From NCBI GenBank assembly GCA_009911195.1, contig QXWV01000030.1:62001-126000 (forward strand): DNA of 64,000 bases, read 5' to 3'. The notes beneath the pieces are model-generated. The model saw nothing but the letters and a program-made list of their open reading frames with translations. It was not told where the DNA came from and searched no databases. Source of the stretch: Lachnospiraceae bacterium (GTDB taxonomy: Bacteria > Bacillota > Clostridia > Lachnospirales > Lachnospiraceae). Shown here in pieces: positions 1 through 7,631 of the stretch. Numbering within the stretch: the first letter of the stretch is position 1; each line of letters begins with the position of its first letter. A program made the translations under genes and the position numbers.

Positions 1-1
1 T

Positions 2-529
2 GACATAGGGAAACCGGAAACAAAGACAACGGATGAAAATGGCAGAGACCATTTCCATGGGCACAGTGCGGCCGGGGAAGGGATAGCAAGACAAGCGTTG
101 CGCCGTCTGCGGTTTGACAACGATACGGTGTACAAAGTCTGCCGGCTGGTATTGTATCATGATTATCCGGTGGAGATGAAGGCCAAAAGTGTGCGCAGGG
201 CAGTGCATAAAATCGGAGAGGATATATTCCCCTATTTGTTTGATATAAAAAGGGCGGATATTTTTGCCCAGAGCGATTATGGCAGGGAAGAAAAGCTTCA
301 TAAACTGGGAGAAATCCAGGCGATTTATGAGCGGATTATGGAGGAGCGGCAGTGCGTATCGCTGCATACCCTGGCTGTAACAGGACGGGATTTGATAGAG
401 GCGGGGATGAAACCAGGGCCGGAACTGGGGGAAACTTTGGAGAAGCTGCTTCAGATTGTACTGGAGTGCCCGGAGGAGAATGAAAAAGATAAGCTGTTAG
501 AGCATGTGCTTAAGCCAAACTGCCGCTAA
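2..529 (+). CDS. cca: CCA tRNA nucleotidyltransferase, 3' part
   Basis: The frame is open from the first bases of the window, so this is the C-terminal part of a longer protein. The visible part opens with DIGKP and then HFHGHSAAG, the metal-binding HD-domain signature found in class II tRNA nucleotidyltransferases and poly(A) polymerase-like proteins. The rest is the helical tail. The family adds or repairs the CCA end of tRNA in the cytoplasm. The catalytic nucleotidyltransferase head lies outside the window, so a plain HD-domain relative cannot be fully excluded. It stands just upstream of the sporulation and division genes. Confidence 0.75.
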   Translation, partial: DIGKPETKTTDENGRDHFHGHSAAGEGIARQALRRLRFDNDTVYKVCRLVLYHDYPVEMKAKSVRRAVHKIGEDIFPYLFDIKRADIFAQSDYGREEKLHKLGEIQAIYERIMEERQCVSLHTLAVTGRDLIEAGMKPGPELGETLEKLLQIVLECPEENEKDKLLEHVLKPNCR

Positions 530-606
530 ATTATGAATACTTTCCCATATTACTTCATAAGATAGGATAGATTAAGATTATGATACGTGAAATGGGAGGA
601 ATTTCA

Positions 607-1668
607 GTGAATGACAGGGCAGTTGGCGTACTGGAAAATTATGATATAGAAGTGCTTCGTACCTGGAAAGGGCGGGGTGCAATTTTGTGCGAGTCCGATA
701 AGGGTCTTTTGATTTTAAAAGAATATACGGGGCCGAAAAGTAAAATTATTTTTCAGGATGCACTGCTGAAACAGATAAAAGAGCAGGGGTTTCCTCTGGC
801 GGAAAGCATTCTGAAAACAAAGGAAGATGATTTAATCGTCTATGACCAGGATAGGGTTCCATACATATTAAAGACTTATTTTGAAGGCAGGGAATGCAAT
901 GTCCGTGATACAAAAGAATGCAGGCAGGCGGTAAAAACGTTGGCACAGCTTCATAAAGTATCCCATATGGAGGTGGAACTATTTCCAGGGATTAGCCAAA
1001 AGGCGGATGCCAGGATGGATAGGGAATATGAGAAACATAACAGGGAGCTTAGGAAGGTAAGGAAGTTTCTAAAGGATAAAAGCCAGAAAACCAATTTTGA
1101 AATATTTTTGTTAAAGCATTATGATTACTTTTTTGATTTGGCGCTTCAGGTGACGGAAGAATCCCAAAGGCATATGAAAAGCAAAGGTATGGAAAAGGGG
1201 GAAGAAGCCGGAAGCAAAGGGGTGGAAGACTCTTGTATTATCTGCCATGGGGATTATCAGCACCATAACATCCTTGTGACGAAAGCGGGCGGGGATGGCA
1301 GGGAAGAAATGGCTGTGGTTAATTTCGAGAAATGTATCCGGGATAATCCTGTGAGGGACCTCTACCTGTTTATGAGAAAACTGCTGGAAAAAGGAAACTG
1401 GTCCATAGAACTAGGGAATCTCCTGCTGGAAACCTACCATCAGGAAAGGGAACTGGCGCAGGAGGATTACAGGCAGTTGTACTACCGCTTTATCTATCCG
1501 GAAAAATTTTGGAAAATCGTTAATTTTTACTATAATTCCGGAAAGTCATGGATACCCGGGCGGAATCTGGAAAAAATGGAAAAGCTTTTAGCCCAGGAAG
1601 AAGATAAAACCAGATTTCTGGAAAATTATAAAAGTACTTATGGATGCTTTTCTTTTTCTCCTTATTAG
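607..1668 (+). CDS. CotS-like spore coat kinase-fold protein
   Basis: The protein has about 353 residues with the aminoglycoside-phosphotransferase/CotS fold: an N-terminal lobe with ILKEYTGPKSK, a catalytic loop ICHGDYQHHNIL, and a downstream VVNFEKC segment before a helical tail. CotS-family proteins are spore-associated kinase-like proteins, which fits the nearby sporulation genes. The usual metal-binding Asp after the catalytic loop (Asp-Phe-Glu/Asp type) reads Asn here, so activity may be altered. I prefer the GTG at 607 because GGGAGGA lies six bases upstream; an in-frame ATG at 580 has no good ribosome site. A low-complexity Gly/Glu/Lys insert precedes the catalytic loop. Confidence 0.65.
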   Translation: MNDRAVGVLENYDIEVLRTWKGRGAILCESDKGLLILKEYTGPKSKIIFQDALLKQIKEQGFPLAESILKTKEDDLIVYDQDRVPYILKTYFEGRECNVRDTKECRQAVKTLAQLHKVSHMEVELFPGISQKADARMDREYEKHNRELRKVRKFLKDKSQKTNFEIFLLKHYDYFFDLALQVTEESQRHMKSKGMEKGEEAGSKGVEDSCIICHGDYQHHNILVTKAGGDGREEMAVVNFEKCIRDNPVRDLYLFMRKLLEKGNWSIELGNLLLETYHQERELAQEDYRQLYYRFIYPEKFWKIVNFYYNSGKSWIPGRNLEKMEKLLAQEEDKTRFLENYKSTYGCFSFSPY

Positions 1669-1765
1669 TATATAATAGCCTGGTAAGCAGAAAAAGAACG
1701 AAGAACTAAAAGGGAATATGCAGTACAGTAAGGGAATACACGGTACTGGAATAGGAGGATTATTC

Positions 1766-3169
1766 ATGCGTAGAAGTTTTTGGGGAAGAGTGGGGAGAAG
1801 CAAGCCGGTAGTTTTCACAGCGGCGGTACTTTCCATATTGACGGCAGGGCTTGCGGCTGCCAGCTTGCTATCAGCCAGCGACAGCAAGGGCTTTGCGCAT
1901 GAATCTACATATGAAAGCTATGATTCAGGATTTGTAGTTGCCCAGCCGGGCAGCTATGATTCCGTAGATACGGCGGTGGTAAAGGAAATAGATGCCGACA
2001 GGCAAAGGATTACCTTTATGAATGTGGAAACAGGGAGGTATTATACCCTGGATTATGATGGAACTACCGTAATACAGGATAAATATGGCGGCGGGATGTC
2101 CATGGCTCAGATTTCGGACGGGGATATCGTGGATGTTACTTTTTTAAGAAGCAAAAAGAAATTGTCAGGGATAAAGCTGTCGGAAAGCGCCTGGGTGTTG
2201 GAAAATGTGGAGAAATACAGCTTCGATGTGCTTGGAAAAAGTGCGGAAGTGGGCAGCGGCCTTTACAGCATCCGTAATAATTTGGTAGTTTCTTCGGAAG
2301 GTAAGGATGCTCAGTTGGAGGATGTGATACGGGGCGATGTGCTGACTGTCAGCGGTGTCGGCAACAGCGTATACAGCGTAGTAGTGGAAGAAGGGCACGG
2401 ATACCTCAGGTTAAGCAATGATGAATATTTAAAAGGCGGATGGATAGAGGTAGGGCAGTCTGTGATACAGCAGATTACGGAGGACATGCTTCTTGTAGTG
2501 CCTGAAGGGGTATATGATGTACATCTGACAGCACCAGGAATAGATGAAATCCGCCATGTAGCAGTATACAGAAATCAGGAAGTTACGCTGGATGTGAGCG
2601 ATGTTGAGGTGGAAGAGCCTAAAGTGGGCAGGATTTTGTTCGCAGTATCGCCCAGCGATACTATAGTCAGCATTGATGGGGAGGAAGTGGATATCAGTGC
2701 CCCTGTGGAACTGGAATACGGCCTTCATCAGATGGTGGCCGAAGCTAGTGGCTATGATACGATTACCCAATATATCAAAGTGAGCCAGGAACTGGCCAGC
2801 ATAAGCTTAACTTTGGAGAAATCCCTGGAAGAAAATGACAGCTATGAGAATGGCTATGATATTCCTTCCAACAGCGTATCGGGAAATGAACTTTCCAGCA
2901 ATTATAAAGTTTATATTGATTCCCCTTCAGATGTGGAGGTATATCTGGATGGCGTTTATATGGGGATTTCCCCGGTGAATTTTAGAAAAGAGCCGGGGAT
3001 GCATACGATAACCTTGCGCAAGCCCGGTTATGTGACGAAGAGCTATACCGTGCAGATTGATGATGAAGAAAGGGATGTAACGTATTCATTTACCGATTTG
3101 GTGAAAGAAGAATCCAGCACGATTAGCGGCAATACGGTAAGCGGCAACCGGACGGTAAGCGGTAACTGA
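1766..3169 (+). CDS. PEGA-domain membrane-anchored surface protein
   Basis: About 467 residues. A short basic N-terminus is followed by one hydrophobic segment (about residues 14-38), so the protein is probably anchored with its bulk outside the cell. Two PEGA-type beta repeats are visible: one around VGRILFAVSPSDTIVSIDGE and one around YKVYIDSPSDVEVYLDGVYM, each followed by the Gly-His/Tyr-turn pattern. The segments between and after them carry short Ser-Val-Ser-Gly-Asn-like repeats, ending in three VSGN copies. PEGA domains are thought to be surface or peptidoglycan-associated; the precise role is unknown. The ATG at 1766 has AGGAGG a few bases upstream; the open frame from 1718 has no ribosome site. 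Confidence 0.7.
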   Translation: MRRSFWGRVGRSKPVVFTAAVLSILTAGLAAASLLSASDSKGFAHESTYESYDSGFVVAQPGSYDSVDTAVVKEIDADRQRITFMNVETGRYYTLDYDGTTVIQDKYGGGMSMAQISDGDIVDVTFLRSKKKLSGIKLSESAWVLENVEKYSFDVLGKSAEVGSGLYSIRNNLVVSSEGKDAQLEDVIRGDVLTVSGVGNSVYSVVVEEGHGYLRLSNDEYLKGGWIEVGQSVIQQITEDMLLVVPEGVYDVHLTAPGIDEIRHVAVYRNQEVTLDVSDVEVEEPKVGRILFAVSPSDTIVSIDGEEVDISAPVELEYGLHQMVAEASGYDTITQYIKVSQELASISLTLEKSLEENDSYENGYDIPSNSVSGNELSSNYKVYIDSPSDVEVYLDGVYMGISPVNFRKEPGMHTITLRKPGYVTKSYTVQIDDEERDVTYSFTDLVKEESSTISGNTVSGNRTVSGN

Positions 3170-3219
3170 GCAAAGCCTGGGCCAAACTGCTGTAGGAGGT
3201 TATGGAAAAGGGATAAGAG

Positions 3220-3938
3220 ATGGACAGGAAATATACTTTTGAGGATTTGAAACATATTGTAGAAGTCCTAAGGGGCGAAAACGGCTGCCCCTGGGACAGG
3301 AAGCAGACCCACGGAAGTTTAAAACCTTGTATGATGGAGGAGGCAGCGGAGCTGGTATCCTCCATCCGCATTTATGATAAAACAGGAAATGCGGAAAATA
3401 TGAGGGAGGAACTGGGGGATATTCTTTTACAGGTAATGCTTCACTCCCAGATAGCTGAGGAGGAGGAGATTTTTACGCTGGAAGATGTCATTGATGAAAT
3501 CAGCAAAAAAATGATACGCGTCATCCCCATGTATTTAGAACAAATGCCGGAGGGAAGCGGGCGGAAGATATCCCTGCCGACTGGGAAGAAATCAAACGGA
3601 AAGAAAAAGAAGGGAAAACATGGATGGAATCCCCCTTAAGGGAAATACCTAAAGAACTGCCCTCTTTGACCAGGGCTGCAAAGGTATTGAAAAAAGTGGA
3701 TAAGCTTTATGAGGAAGGAAATGATTATGAAGGGAGCGTGAAGCTTTTAGCCGAAGCGGCAGGAAAGCTGGCATGCCTTGAAAAGGAAGAAGATGAAGGG
3801 GAACTGAAGGGGATTATGGGCGATATTTTGATGAATATATCCAATATTGCCAGAATTTGTAAAATTCCGGCAGAACAGATACTTACGGATCGGATAGAAG
3901 ATATGATAGATAAGTGGGAAACAGCGGAAAAACCTTGA
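3220..3938 (+). pseudogene. mazG: MazG nucleotide pyrophosphohydrolase, frameshifted
   Basis: The first part reads as MazG: GENGCPWDRKQTHGSLKPC and the metal-binding EELGDILLQVMLHSQIA. At about 3515-3520 the frame is lost. The very conserved motif RHPHVF continues in the next frame, followed by NAGGKRAEDIPADWEEIK and the C-terminal MazG repeat up to 3938. One base appears to be missing within the cgcg stretch after the codons for KKMI. MazG hydrolyses NTPs to NMP and pyrophosphate and is the yabN equivalent of this locus. Whether this is a real pseudogene or a sequence error cannot be told here. The C-terminal piece also has its own ATG at 3624 but no convincing ribosome site. Confidence 0.8.
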
Positions 3939-3965
3939 TAAATGGGGGAGAAGACCATATTTTCC

Positions 3966-3994
3966 TTGACAAATAGATGGAAAACGTCTATAAA
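3966..3994 (+). promoter_or_regulatory. Sigma-A promoter of hup
   Basis: TTGACA at 3966-3971 and TATAAA at 3989-3994 are separated by 17 bases, a near-consensus promoter about 70 bases ahead of hup. Confidence 0.7.
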
Positions 3995-4009
3995 TATGTA
4001 TAGACGTTT
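3982..4009. promoter_or_regulatory. 11-bp inverted repeat over the hup -10
   Basis: Arms 3982-3992 and 3999-4009 are perfectly complementary around a six-base centre. The left arm covers the -10 box and the right arm covers the expected start of transcription. It could be an operator or a 5' mRNA hairpin; I do not recognise the binding protein. Confidence 0.55.
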
Positions 4010-4066
4010 CAAAAGCGAGACTTCTATAGAGTAATTGAAAACCCATTTTAACAGGAGGAGTTCGAT

Positions 4067-4342
4067 ATGAACAAAACAGAATTAGTTGCAGCTATGGCAG
4101 AACAGGCTGGTTTATCAAAAAAAGACGCAGAGAAAGCTTTGAAAGCATTTACAGATGTTGTTGCTGATGAATTGAAGAAAGATGGTAAAGTACAGTTGGT
4201 AGGCTTCGGCACATTTGAAGTTTCCAAGAGAGCTGCAAGAGAAGGCAGAAACCCTCAGAGTGGCAAGGTTATGAGCATTCCGGCTTCCAAAGCTCCTAAG
4301 TTTAAAGCAGGTAAGGCTTTGAAGGATATGGTAAACGCATAA
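4067..4342 (+). CDS. hup: HU family nucleoid DNA-binding protein
   Basis: At 91 residues this is the usual HU length. It starts MNKTELVAAMAEQAGLSKKD and has the DNA-binding arm signature GFGTFEVSKRAAREGRNPQSG, with AsnPro at the intercalating tip of the arm. HU bends and compacts DNA as a dimer. A strong ribosome site (AGGAGG) precedes the ATG, a near-consensus promoter lies upstream and an intrinsic terminator follows, so it is probably a highly expressed single-gene unit. Its codons look more biased than those of its neighbours, as expected for an abundant protein. Its place between mazG and rqcP is conserved in Firmicutes. Confidence 0.93.
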   Translation: MNKTELVAAMAEQAGLSKKDAEKALKAFTDVVADELKKDGKVQLVGFGTFEVSKRAAREGRNPQSGKVMSIPASKAPKFKAGKALKDMVNA

Positions 4343-4355
4343 GGATGGCAGAATG

Positions 4356-4385
4356 AGAGAATCTGGTGACGGGTTCTCTTTTTTT
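4356..4385 (+). terminator. Intrinsic terminator of hup
   Basis: An eight-pair stem (4356-4363 with 4372-4379, one G:U) is followed by a run of seven T, directly after the hup stop. Confidence 0.75.
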
Positions 4386-4442
4386 CTGTTAGGAATAGAT
4401 AATTGCAAAACTTTAAGCTGTAAGAATAAGGAGAATAGAGGT

Positions 4443-4682
4443 ATGAGGTTAGACAAATATCTGAAGGTTTCCCGTCTGATAAAACGCCGTACTGTGGCCA
4501 ACGAGGCTTGTGACGCAGGGCGGGTGCTGATTAATGACAGGCCGGCGAAGGCATCGGCAAATGTGAAGCAGGGGGATATTATTACGATTCAGTTCGGGAA
4601 TAAAGAAGTGAAAGTGGAAGTGCTGGATGTACAGGAAACTGTGAAAAAAGAAGAAGCCAAGGAGCTCTTCCGGTATATTTAA
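4443..4682 (+). CDS. rqcP: RqcP/YabO S4-domain RNA-binding protein
   Basis: A small protein of 79 residues made almost wholly of one S4 domain: MRLDKYLKVSRLIKRRTVAN, then the GRVLINDRPAKAS loop and a KQGDIITI turn. This is the RqcP (YabO, Hsp15-like) family, which works with RqcH on stalled 50S subunits to add Ala tails in ribosome quality control. The ATG at 4443 has AAGGAG nine bases upstream; the frame is open from 4353 but that stretch contains the hup terminator. It begins the rqcP-yabP-yabQ-divIC run. Confidence 0.85.
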   Translation: MRLDKYLKVSRLIKRRTVANEACDAGRVLINDRPAKASANVKQGDIITIQFGNKEVKVEVLDVQETVKKEEAKELFRYI

Positions 4683-4729
4683 AAAAAGCCGGACATATAA
4701 TCTTTTATAGACTATATGGAGGTTTTTAT

Positions 4730-5020
4730 ATGGAAGATTTGAATGCCGCGAAGCAGCGAACTCATAAATTGATGCTTACTAACAGAAGGACATGTACTAT
4801 CAGCGGGGTATGCGATGTGCTTTCTTTCGACGTGAAAGAAGTTTTGCTGGAAACGGACCAGGGAATGCTTATGATAAAAGGGGAAGACCTTCATGTCAGC
4901 CGCCTGACCCTTGATAAAGGGGAGGTAGATGTGGACGGGAAGATAGACAGCTTTACCTACTCGGAGGCAGCAGGGTATGGCAATAAAGGGGAATCCCTGC
5001 TTTCCAGGCTGTTTAAGTAG
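4730..5020 (+). CDS. yabP: Sporulation protein YabP
   Basis: This 96-residue protein matches YabP in size, position and sequence style: NRRTCTISGVCDVLSFDVKEV followed by LLETDQGMLMIKGEDLHVSRL. The small YabP/YqfC family supports spore cortex or coat formation in the mother cell. It follows rqcP and is eight bases ahead of yabQ, in the order known from Bacillus. A strong GGAGG ribosome site lies upstream of its ATG. Confidence 0.85.
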   Translation: MEDLNAAKQRTHKLMLTNRRTCTISGVCDVLSFDVKEVLLETDQGMLMIKGEDLHVSRLTLDKGEVDVDGKIDSFTYSEAAGYGNKGESLLSRLFK

Positions 5021-5027
5021 GTGAAAA

Positions 5028-5516
5028 ATGAGCCAGGATATTATTAATGAAGTTTATTTTCTCGCTGATTCGATTGTTATGGGGATTATCATTACGTTCG
5101 TCTATGATTTTATACTGATAGGCAGACGGGTGGTAAAGCATAATTTATTTTTTATTTCCCTGGAAGATTTCGTATTTTGGGCAGCCTGTGCGGTGACAGT
5201 ATTTTATATGCTTTACAAGGAAAATAATGGTATCCTGAGATGGTTTGCAGTCTTCGGGGCGGCTTTGGGGATGCTGCTGTATAAAAAAACAGTGAGTGGC
5301 CGTTTCGTCAGACTGATGTCATTGTTTATAAAGAAGGAAATACATATCATCCATAAGGTATTGGGGTTCATTTTCAAGCCTTTCTTATGGATTATGAAGA
5401 AATTCAGTTCTTTTTGCAGGTTTATATGGAAAAGGGCGAAGAAAATATGGAAATATATGAAAAAGAAGTTGACGTCATTTGTGAAAATGCTTAAAATAAG
5501 TGTGAGTAAACAATAA
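5028..5516 (+). CDS. yabQ: Spore cortex protein YabQ
   Basis: A membrane protein of 162 residues. At least three hydrophobic segments are visible in the first half (about residues 11-30, 44-60 and 70-85). A very basic, aromatic-rich C-terminal tail follows (FIWKRAKKIWKYMKKK). YabQ is needed for spore cortex formation and localises to the membranes around the forespore. The close spacing to yabP suggests co-transcription. Assignment rests on membrane topology, size and conserved gene order more than on a sharp motif. Confidence 0.8.
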   Translation: MSQDIINEVYFLADSIVMGIIITFVYDFILIGRRVVKHNLFFISLEDFVFWAACAVTVFYMLYKENNGILRWFAVFGAALGMLLYKKTVSGRFVRLMSLFIKKEIHIIHKVLGFIFKPFLWIMKKFSSFCRFIWKRAKKIWKYMKKKLTSFVKMLKISVSKQ

Positions 5517-5565
5517 CGGGGCGCAAGGGTTCGGGTGAAAGCGGGCCAGAATGGGAGTGGGCATT

Positions 5566-5871
5566 ATGGCAAGACGGGCTGCTTACCGGAAAAAGAGGCA
5601 AAATAAATTCGGGATGTTTTTAGTGACTACCGTAGTTGCTATGCTGCTGGTTGTTGTAGCAGTGAAGAGCCTTGAATTGAGCCAGAAACTTTCAGTTTAT
5701 CGGGAGAAGGAACAGCTTCTGATGGAACAGATTGAACAGGAAAAGGAACGGGAAAAAGAGATAGAAGAATACGAAAAATATACACAGACGAAAAAATATA
5801 TTGAAGAAATTGCAAAGGATAAGCTTGGCTTAGTGCATGATAATGAGATAATTTTCAGGGAAGCGGAATAG
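5566..5871 (+). CDS. divIC: Septum formation initiator DivIC/FtsB-like
   Basis: About 101 residues: a basic cytoplasmic start, one transmembrane helix (about residues 15-35), a strong coiled coil rich in Glu, Lys and Gln, and a C-terminal YIEEIAKDKLGLVHDNEIIF box typical of the DivIC/FtsB family. These proteins link DivIB/FtsQ and FtsL in the divisome. The ATG at 5566 has GGGAG eight bases upstream; another ATG at 5551 is possible. A terminator hairpin follows, so this ends the rqcP-yabP-yabQ-divIC unit. Confidence 0.85.
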   Translation: MARRAAYRKKRQNKFGMFLVTTVVAMLLVVVAVKSLELSQKLSVYREKEQLLMEQIEQEKEREKEIEEYEKYTQTKKYIEEIAKDKLGLVHDNEIIFREAE

Positions 5872-5909
5872 TACATTATTGCATGGCTATGTTTTGGAAT
5901 GTAAACTGT

Positions 5910-5944
5910 ATGCAGATAACCGTAAAAGGGTATCTGCATTTTTT
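5910..5944 (+). terminator. Intrinsic terminator after divIC
   Basis: A 12-base stem with one internal mismatch (5910-5921 with 5929-5940) runs into a T tract (5939-5944). Confidence 0.7.
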
Positions 5945-5975
5945 GTCGCATAAAAAATTATTTTTGTGTCCTTAT

Positions 5976-6009
5976 TTTGACAAATACGGCAAAAACTATC
6001 TTGTATAAT
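5976..6009 (+). promoter_or_regulatory. Spo0A-type spoIIE promoter, 21-bp spacing
   Basis: TTGACA at 5977-5982 and TATAAT at 6004-6009 are both perfect but 21 bases apart, four more than normal. The -35 box is embedded in TTTGACAAA (5976-5984), whose complement TTTGTCAAA is a perfect Spo0A box (TTTGTCRAA). A second, imperfect box TTTGTCGCA lies near 5942-5950. B. subtilis spoIIE also uses a 21-bp spaced sigma-A promoter activated by phosphorylated Spo0A. Confidence 0.75.
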
Positions 6010-6118
6010 ATTCCCTTACAGGAATAAGAAACTGTGGAAAATGTTTGGCGAATATTACACCTGTACAATGTATGTTAGGATGCAGTATACAGGTTATAGA
6101 AAGGGCATGGGGATTGGG

Positions 6119-7453
6119 ATGAAAAAACAACTTGCAGGAGGCAATACGTCCTTTGACAATGTATTGCCCGAATATGGCAGAAAAAAACTATTAATGTATG
6201 CGGATACTTTCAGGGATTTGGCAAATACGTTTTCGGACATGCCAAGGCAGGAAAAGGAACTGCAAACTGCCGGTGAGAGGGTATCGGCCTATAGTATGCC
6301 GGAAGCAGGAGGAGAAGTGCAGGCTTATGGTATGGAAACAGGGGATGGGCTGCCGGGCTATGGCACTATGCCGGATGAGAGGATGGCCGAGAATAAGAGG
6401 CTGCCGGTGTTGGACAGGCAAGAATACTTGTGGAAAAGAAGGCTGGTGGAAAATCGGGATTTAATGGCAGGCCACCTGATGGAAATGGCACAGATTATGA
6501 CGCGGATAGCGGAAGAATCTTACCGGTTTATACATATGAGCGAGCGTAAGGTAAAACAGCTAGCCCATGCACTGAGGGAAGAAAATATTTTATTAAAAGA
6601 AGTTTATTTGCTGGAAAAGGAAAATGGACATAAGGAGATAAATTTGGTCATGCGGGCAGGGAAAAATGCAAACCCTGCCGTAGAAGAAGTGGGGAATCTC
6701 CTTTCGGTTCTCCTTAATTTGAGGCTTGTGCCAGCTGGGGTATCTTCCATATTTGTAGGGAAAGAATGGACAGGCTATCAGTATATAGAGGAGCCCAAGT
6801 TCCATGTGCTGACCGGAGTTGCAAAAGCGGTAAAGGAGACGGAAAATATTTCCGGGGATAACTACTCCTTTATGGAGGTGAGGGAAGGGGTATTGACAAC
6901 AGTCCTTTCCGATGGCATGGGTTCCGGGGAAAAAGCATGCAAGGACAGTGAATTGATTATAGATTTTATGGAAAAATTTCTGGAAGCGGGTTTTGCCAAG
7001 GAAACGGCAGTGCAGATGATAAACGGGGCATTGATTGCAGGAGGGGAAAACCAGAACATGTCTACGCTGGATATATGCCAGTTGGATTTGTATACGGGTA
7101 TCTGCGAGTTTATCAAAATCGGTTCTGCGCCATCCTATGTGAAAAGGGAGAACCTGGTGGAGCAGATATCCGCAAGGAACTTTCCTTTAGGTGTCTTTTA
7201 CGAAATAGATATGGAAACGGTGAGAAGGAGGCTGATGGACGGCGATTACATTATTATGTTGTCCGATGGCATACTGGATGCATTGTCGCAGGGGATTGGG
7301 GAAGAAATGCTTCCGGAAATGCTGGGAAAGATTACACTGAAAAATCCGGCGGAAATGGCCAACCATATCCTTAATTTCTGCCTGCATCAGAGCAGAGGGA
7401 GGGTAAGGGATGATATGACTGTGATGGTAGTGGGGATATGGGAAAATTTATAA
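6119..7453 (+). CDS. spoIIE: Stage II sporulation protein E, lacking membrane domain
   Basis: About 444 residues. It starts in what corresponds to the central region of SpoIIE (RKKLLMYADTFRDLANTF) and ends in a PP2C phosphatase domain: SGDNYS, LSDGMGSGEKA, MSTLDICQLDLYTG, IKIGSAPSYV, LSDGILDAL and RDDMTVMVVG. SpoIIE dephosphorylates SpoIIAA to release sigma-F in the forespore. The ten-helix membrane domain of Bacillus SpoIIE is absent, and the space back to the divIC terminator is too short to hold it. The start is uncertain: ATG at 6119 follows a GGGG-rich stretch, while ATGs at 6041, 6080 and 6107 are in frame. The catalytic Asp residues look intact. Confidence 0.85.
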   Translation: MKKQLAGGNTSFDNVLPEYGRKKLLMYADTFRDLANTFSDMPRQEKELQTAGERVSAYSMPEAGGEVQAYGMETGDGLPGYGTMPDERMAENKRLPVLDRQEYLWKRRLVENRDLMAGHLMEMAQIMTRIAEESYRFIHMSERKVKQLAHALREENILLKEVYLLEKENGHKEINLVMRAGKNANPAVEEVGNLLSVLLNLRLVPAGVSSIFVGKEWTGYQYIEEPKFHVLTGVAKAVKETENISGDNYSFMEVREGVLTTVLSDGMGSGEKACKDSELIIDFMEKFLEAGFAKETAVQMINGALIAGGENQNMSTLDICQLDLYTGICEFIKIGSAPSYVKRENLVEQISARNFPLGVFYEIDMETVRRRLMDGDYIIMLSDGILDALSQGIGEEMLPEMLGKITLKNPAEMANHILNFCLHQSRGRVRDDMTVMVVGIWENL

Positions 7454-7506
7454 GGGAATACAATAATTATCCGGCAGGAAGATAGATTCCCCTGCTATCT
7501 AGCGAT

Positions 7507-7535
7507 TTGACTTTTGGGATAGAATTGTCTAATAT
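7507..7535 (+). promoter_or_regulatory. Promoter of tilS-hpt-ftsH
   Basis: TTGACT at 7507-7512 and TAATAT at 7530-7535 with a 17-base spacer, about 100 bases ahead of tilS. Confidence 0.6.
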
Positions 7536-7631
7536 AAAATAAAGGCAAGGAAATAGAGGCCGCCCGTGAAGCTGGCGGCGGCATGGCGGAAAAGTGAACG
7601 GAAGACAGAGGCAAAATGGGATAAGGAAATA

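Noticed and set aside
3624-3938. An independent small protein starting at 3624
   Set aside because: Its sequence is the normal MazG C-terminus and the MazG motif RHPHVF continues upstream in the same frame.
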